A stretch of 64,000 nucleotides of DNA from CAVWQV01 sp963757115 (lineage in GTDB: Bacteria > Pseudomonadota > Alphaproteobacteria > Acetobacterales > Acetobacteraceae): contig CAVWQV010000015.1 of NCBI GenBank assembly GCA_963757115.1, positions 124,001-188,000 of the forward strand. Reading direction: 5' to 3'. How positions within the stretch are numbered: position 1 is the stretch's first letter; each line of letters begins with the position of its first letter. Shown here piece after piece: positions 62,699 to 64,000 of this stretch. The position numbers and the translations under genes are program-made. The notes beneath the pieces are model-generated. The model searched no databases. It saw only the letters and a program-made list of their open reading frames with translations, and was not told the DNA's origin.

Positions 62699-63634
62699 TC
62701 AGGTTCGCTCCAATTCGCTGGCAAGTTCCGGTAATGCTTTGAACAAATCCGCGACCAGGCCGTAATCCGCCACCTGGAAGATGGGGGCTTCCTCATCCTT
62801 GTTGATCGCCACGATGACCTTGCTGTCCTTCATGCCGGCGAAGTGCTGAATAGCGCCGGAAATCCCTACCGCGACGTAAAGCTCGGGTGCCACGATCTTG
62901 CCGGTCTGCCCCACCTGGTAGTCGTTCGGCACAAAGCCCGCGTCCACCGCAGCGCGTGACGCGCCTACTGCCGCCCCGAGCTTGTCGGCGATCGGCTCGA
63001 TCAGCTTGAAGTTGTCGCCGTTCTGCATCCCCCGCCCGCCGGAGATCACCACCCGGGCCGCCGTCAGTTCGGGCCGTTCGCTCTTCGAGAGCTCGGCCGA
63101 AACGAATTTCGAATTGTTCGGCAGGTCGGCGAGGGAGACGTTTTCCACCTGGGCGGAGCCGCCCTCCGCCGGCACCGGATCGAAGCTGGCGGCACGCACC
63201 GTGATCACCTTGATCTTGTCGGAAGATTTCACCGTGGCAAGCGCGTTGCCGGCGTAGATCGGCCGGACGAACGTGTCCGCGTCGACCACGTCGGCGATGT
63301 CGCTGATCGGCTGCGCGTCCAGTAGCGCGGCGACCCGGGGCATGACGTTCTTGCCGACCGCCGTGGCCGCGGCGAGCAGATGGGTGTAGTTCGGCGCAAG
63401 CGAGACGAGCAAGGCCGCGAGCGGCTCCGCAAGCGCGTGGTCAAAGCCCGGCGCGTCGGCCACCAACACCTTGGCCACGCCGGACAGCTTCGCCGCAGCC
63501 TGCCCCGCGTTCGCGACGCCGGTACCCGCGACCAGGGCGTGAACCTCGCCGAGCTTGGCCGCGGCGGCGACCGCACTGCGCGAGGGCTGCTTGATGCCGT
63601 TAGTGTCGTAGTCGAGCAGGACGAGAGCGGTCAC
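62699..63634 (-). CDS. etfA: Electron transfer flavoprotein alpha subunit
   Basis: This 311-residue FAD-binding subunit takes electrons from acyl-CoA dehydrogenases to the quinone pool by way of ETF-QO. The C-terminal FAD domain has VVISGGRGMQNGDNFKLIEP, GASRAAVDAGFVPNDYQVGQ and the signature LYVAVGISGAIQHFAGMKDS. GTG 63634 follows the etfB stop by one base. Intact. Confidence 0.96.
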   Translation of the reverse strand: MTALVLLDYDTNGIKQPSRSAVAAAAKLGEVHALVAGTGVANAGQAAAKLSGVAKVLVADAPGFDHALAEPLAALLVSLAPNYTHLLAAATAVGKNVMPRVAALLDAQPISDIADVVDADTFVRPIYAGNALATVKSSDKIKVITVRAASFDPVPAEGGSAQVENVSLADLPNNSKFVSAELSKSERPELTAARVVISGGRGMQNGDNFKLIEPIADKLGAAVGASRAAVDAGFVPNDYQVGQTGKIVAPELYVAVGISGAIQHFAGMKDSKVIVAINKDEEAPIFQVADYGLVADLFKALPELASELERT

Positions 63635-63635
63635 G

Positions 63636-64000
63636 TCAGATCACCTTGGCTTCGTTTCGTAGCTTGTCGACCAGCTCCGTCACCGAGCCCACCTTCTTTC
63701 CGGCTTGTCGCTTCGGCGGCTCGGTTACCTTCAGCACGGTGAGCCGGGGCGTCGGATCGATCCCGAGATCGGCAGGCTTGACGTTCTCGATTGGTTTCTT
63801 GCGCGCCTTCATAATGTTCGGAAGGCTGGCATAGCGGGGTTCGTTGAGGCGCAGATCGGTGGTGATAATCGCCGGGAGCGACAGCGCGACCGTCTCAAGG
63901 CCACCATCCACCTCGCGAGTGACGGTGACACCTTCGCCGTCAATCGCCACCTTGCTGGCGAAGGTGCCCTGCGGCCAGCCGAGGAAAGCGGCGAGCATCT
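63636..64000 (-). CDS. etfB: Electron transfer flavoprotein beta subunit, partial
   Basis: Only the C-terminal 120 or so residues are in the window; the 5' end lies beyond 64000. The diagnostic region VDGGLETVALSLPAIITTDL with RLNEPRYASLPNIMKARKK and the end KLRNEAKVI match ETF beta. It binds AMP and pairs with EtfA. It is first in the etfB-etfA-hbd operon. Confidence 0.95.
   Translation of the reverse strand, partial: MLAAFLGWPQGTFASKVAIDGEGVTVTREVDGGLETVALSLPAIITTDLRLNEPRYASLPNIMKARKKPIENVKPADLGIDPTPRLTVLKVTEPPKRQAGKKVGSVTELVDKLRNEAKVI

Overview
ORGANISM. GC-rich (about two thirds G+C), densely packed DNA with many ATGA/GTGA stop-start overlaps. The gene set is alphaproteobacterial: aroQ-accB-accC-aat, hemC-hemD-mitofilin-hemY next to tsaD, glnE, DUF1489, a methyltransferase divergent from gloB, and etfBA-hbd. 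A Rhodospirillales/Acetobacterales-like genome is the best guess; nothing in the window fixes the genus. No rRNA, tRNA, CRISPR array, prophage or intact insertion sequence was seen. LAYOUT. 0-4.7 kb: remnant of a GNAT gene, asparaginase, and a LivH/LivM-LivG(fused)/LivF branched-chain or amide uptake transporter. 4.7-6.7 kb: enoyl-CoA hydratase-like gene and an ornithine/diamino-acid decarboxylase with a structured 5' leader. 7-11.5 kb: aroQ, accB, accC, aat, a secreted protein and a YedZ/MsrQ-like haem membrane protein. 11.5-20.6 kb: bcp, glnE, a giant AsmA/DUF3971 protein, a haloacid dehalogenase, an orphan amino-acid binding protein, DUF1489. 20.6-28.6 kb: an AT-richer CocE-type hydrolase, an epimerase, an amidase, prolyl iminopeptidase, DUF423, a methyltransferase, gloB, GST. 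28.6-29.4 kb: gene-poor, with a decayed reading frame. 29.4-35.5 kb: DUF72, then an acyl-CoA synthetase/acyl-CoA dehydrogenase/two-hydrolase operon. 35.5-38.2 kb: envelope and stress small proteins. 38.3-44.9 kb: regulators, OsmC, HAD, SDR, a broken vapBC, a VOC protein, TauD-like dioxygenase. 44.9-48.1 kb: mfd. 48.4-52.1 kb: GNAT C-terminal remnant, amidase, trpA, trpB. 52.7-54.5 kb: serralysin-like RTX protein with a degenerate zinc site. 54.5-59.8 kb: hemY, mitofilin, hemD, hemC and tsaD. 59.8-64 kb: Liv-type binding protein, cytochrome b561, hbd, etfA, etfB. MAIN OBSERVATIONS. (1) The two halves of one GNAT gene lie 48 kb apart in opposite orientation. The same two junctions separate an amidase from an asparaginase that would otherwise overlap by a perfect ATGA. 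Undoing one inversion between the ATG at 178 and the ATG at 48613-48615 restores both the GNAT gene and an amidase-asparaginase-LivHMGF operon. (2) About 20 frame breaks occur across the window, almost all equivalent to a single inserted base, many in housekeeping genes (accB, trpA, trpB, tsaD, mfd). This points to an insertion-biased sequence-quality problem rather than wholesale decay. (3) The serralysin-like protein has lost two of its three zinc histidines. (4) A speF-like leader probably precedes the decarboxylase. (5) A vapBC pair is truncated at both ends. I did not find a clearly novel multi-gene defence or biosynthetic system.
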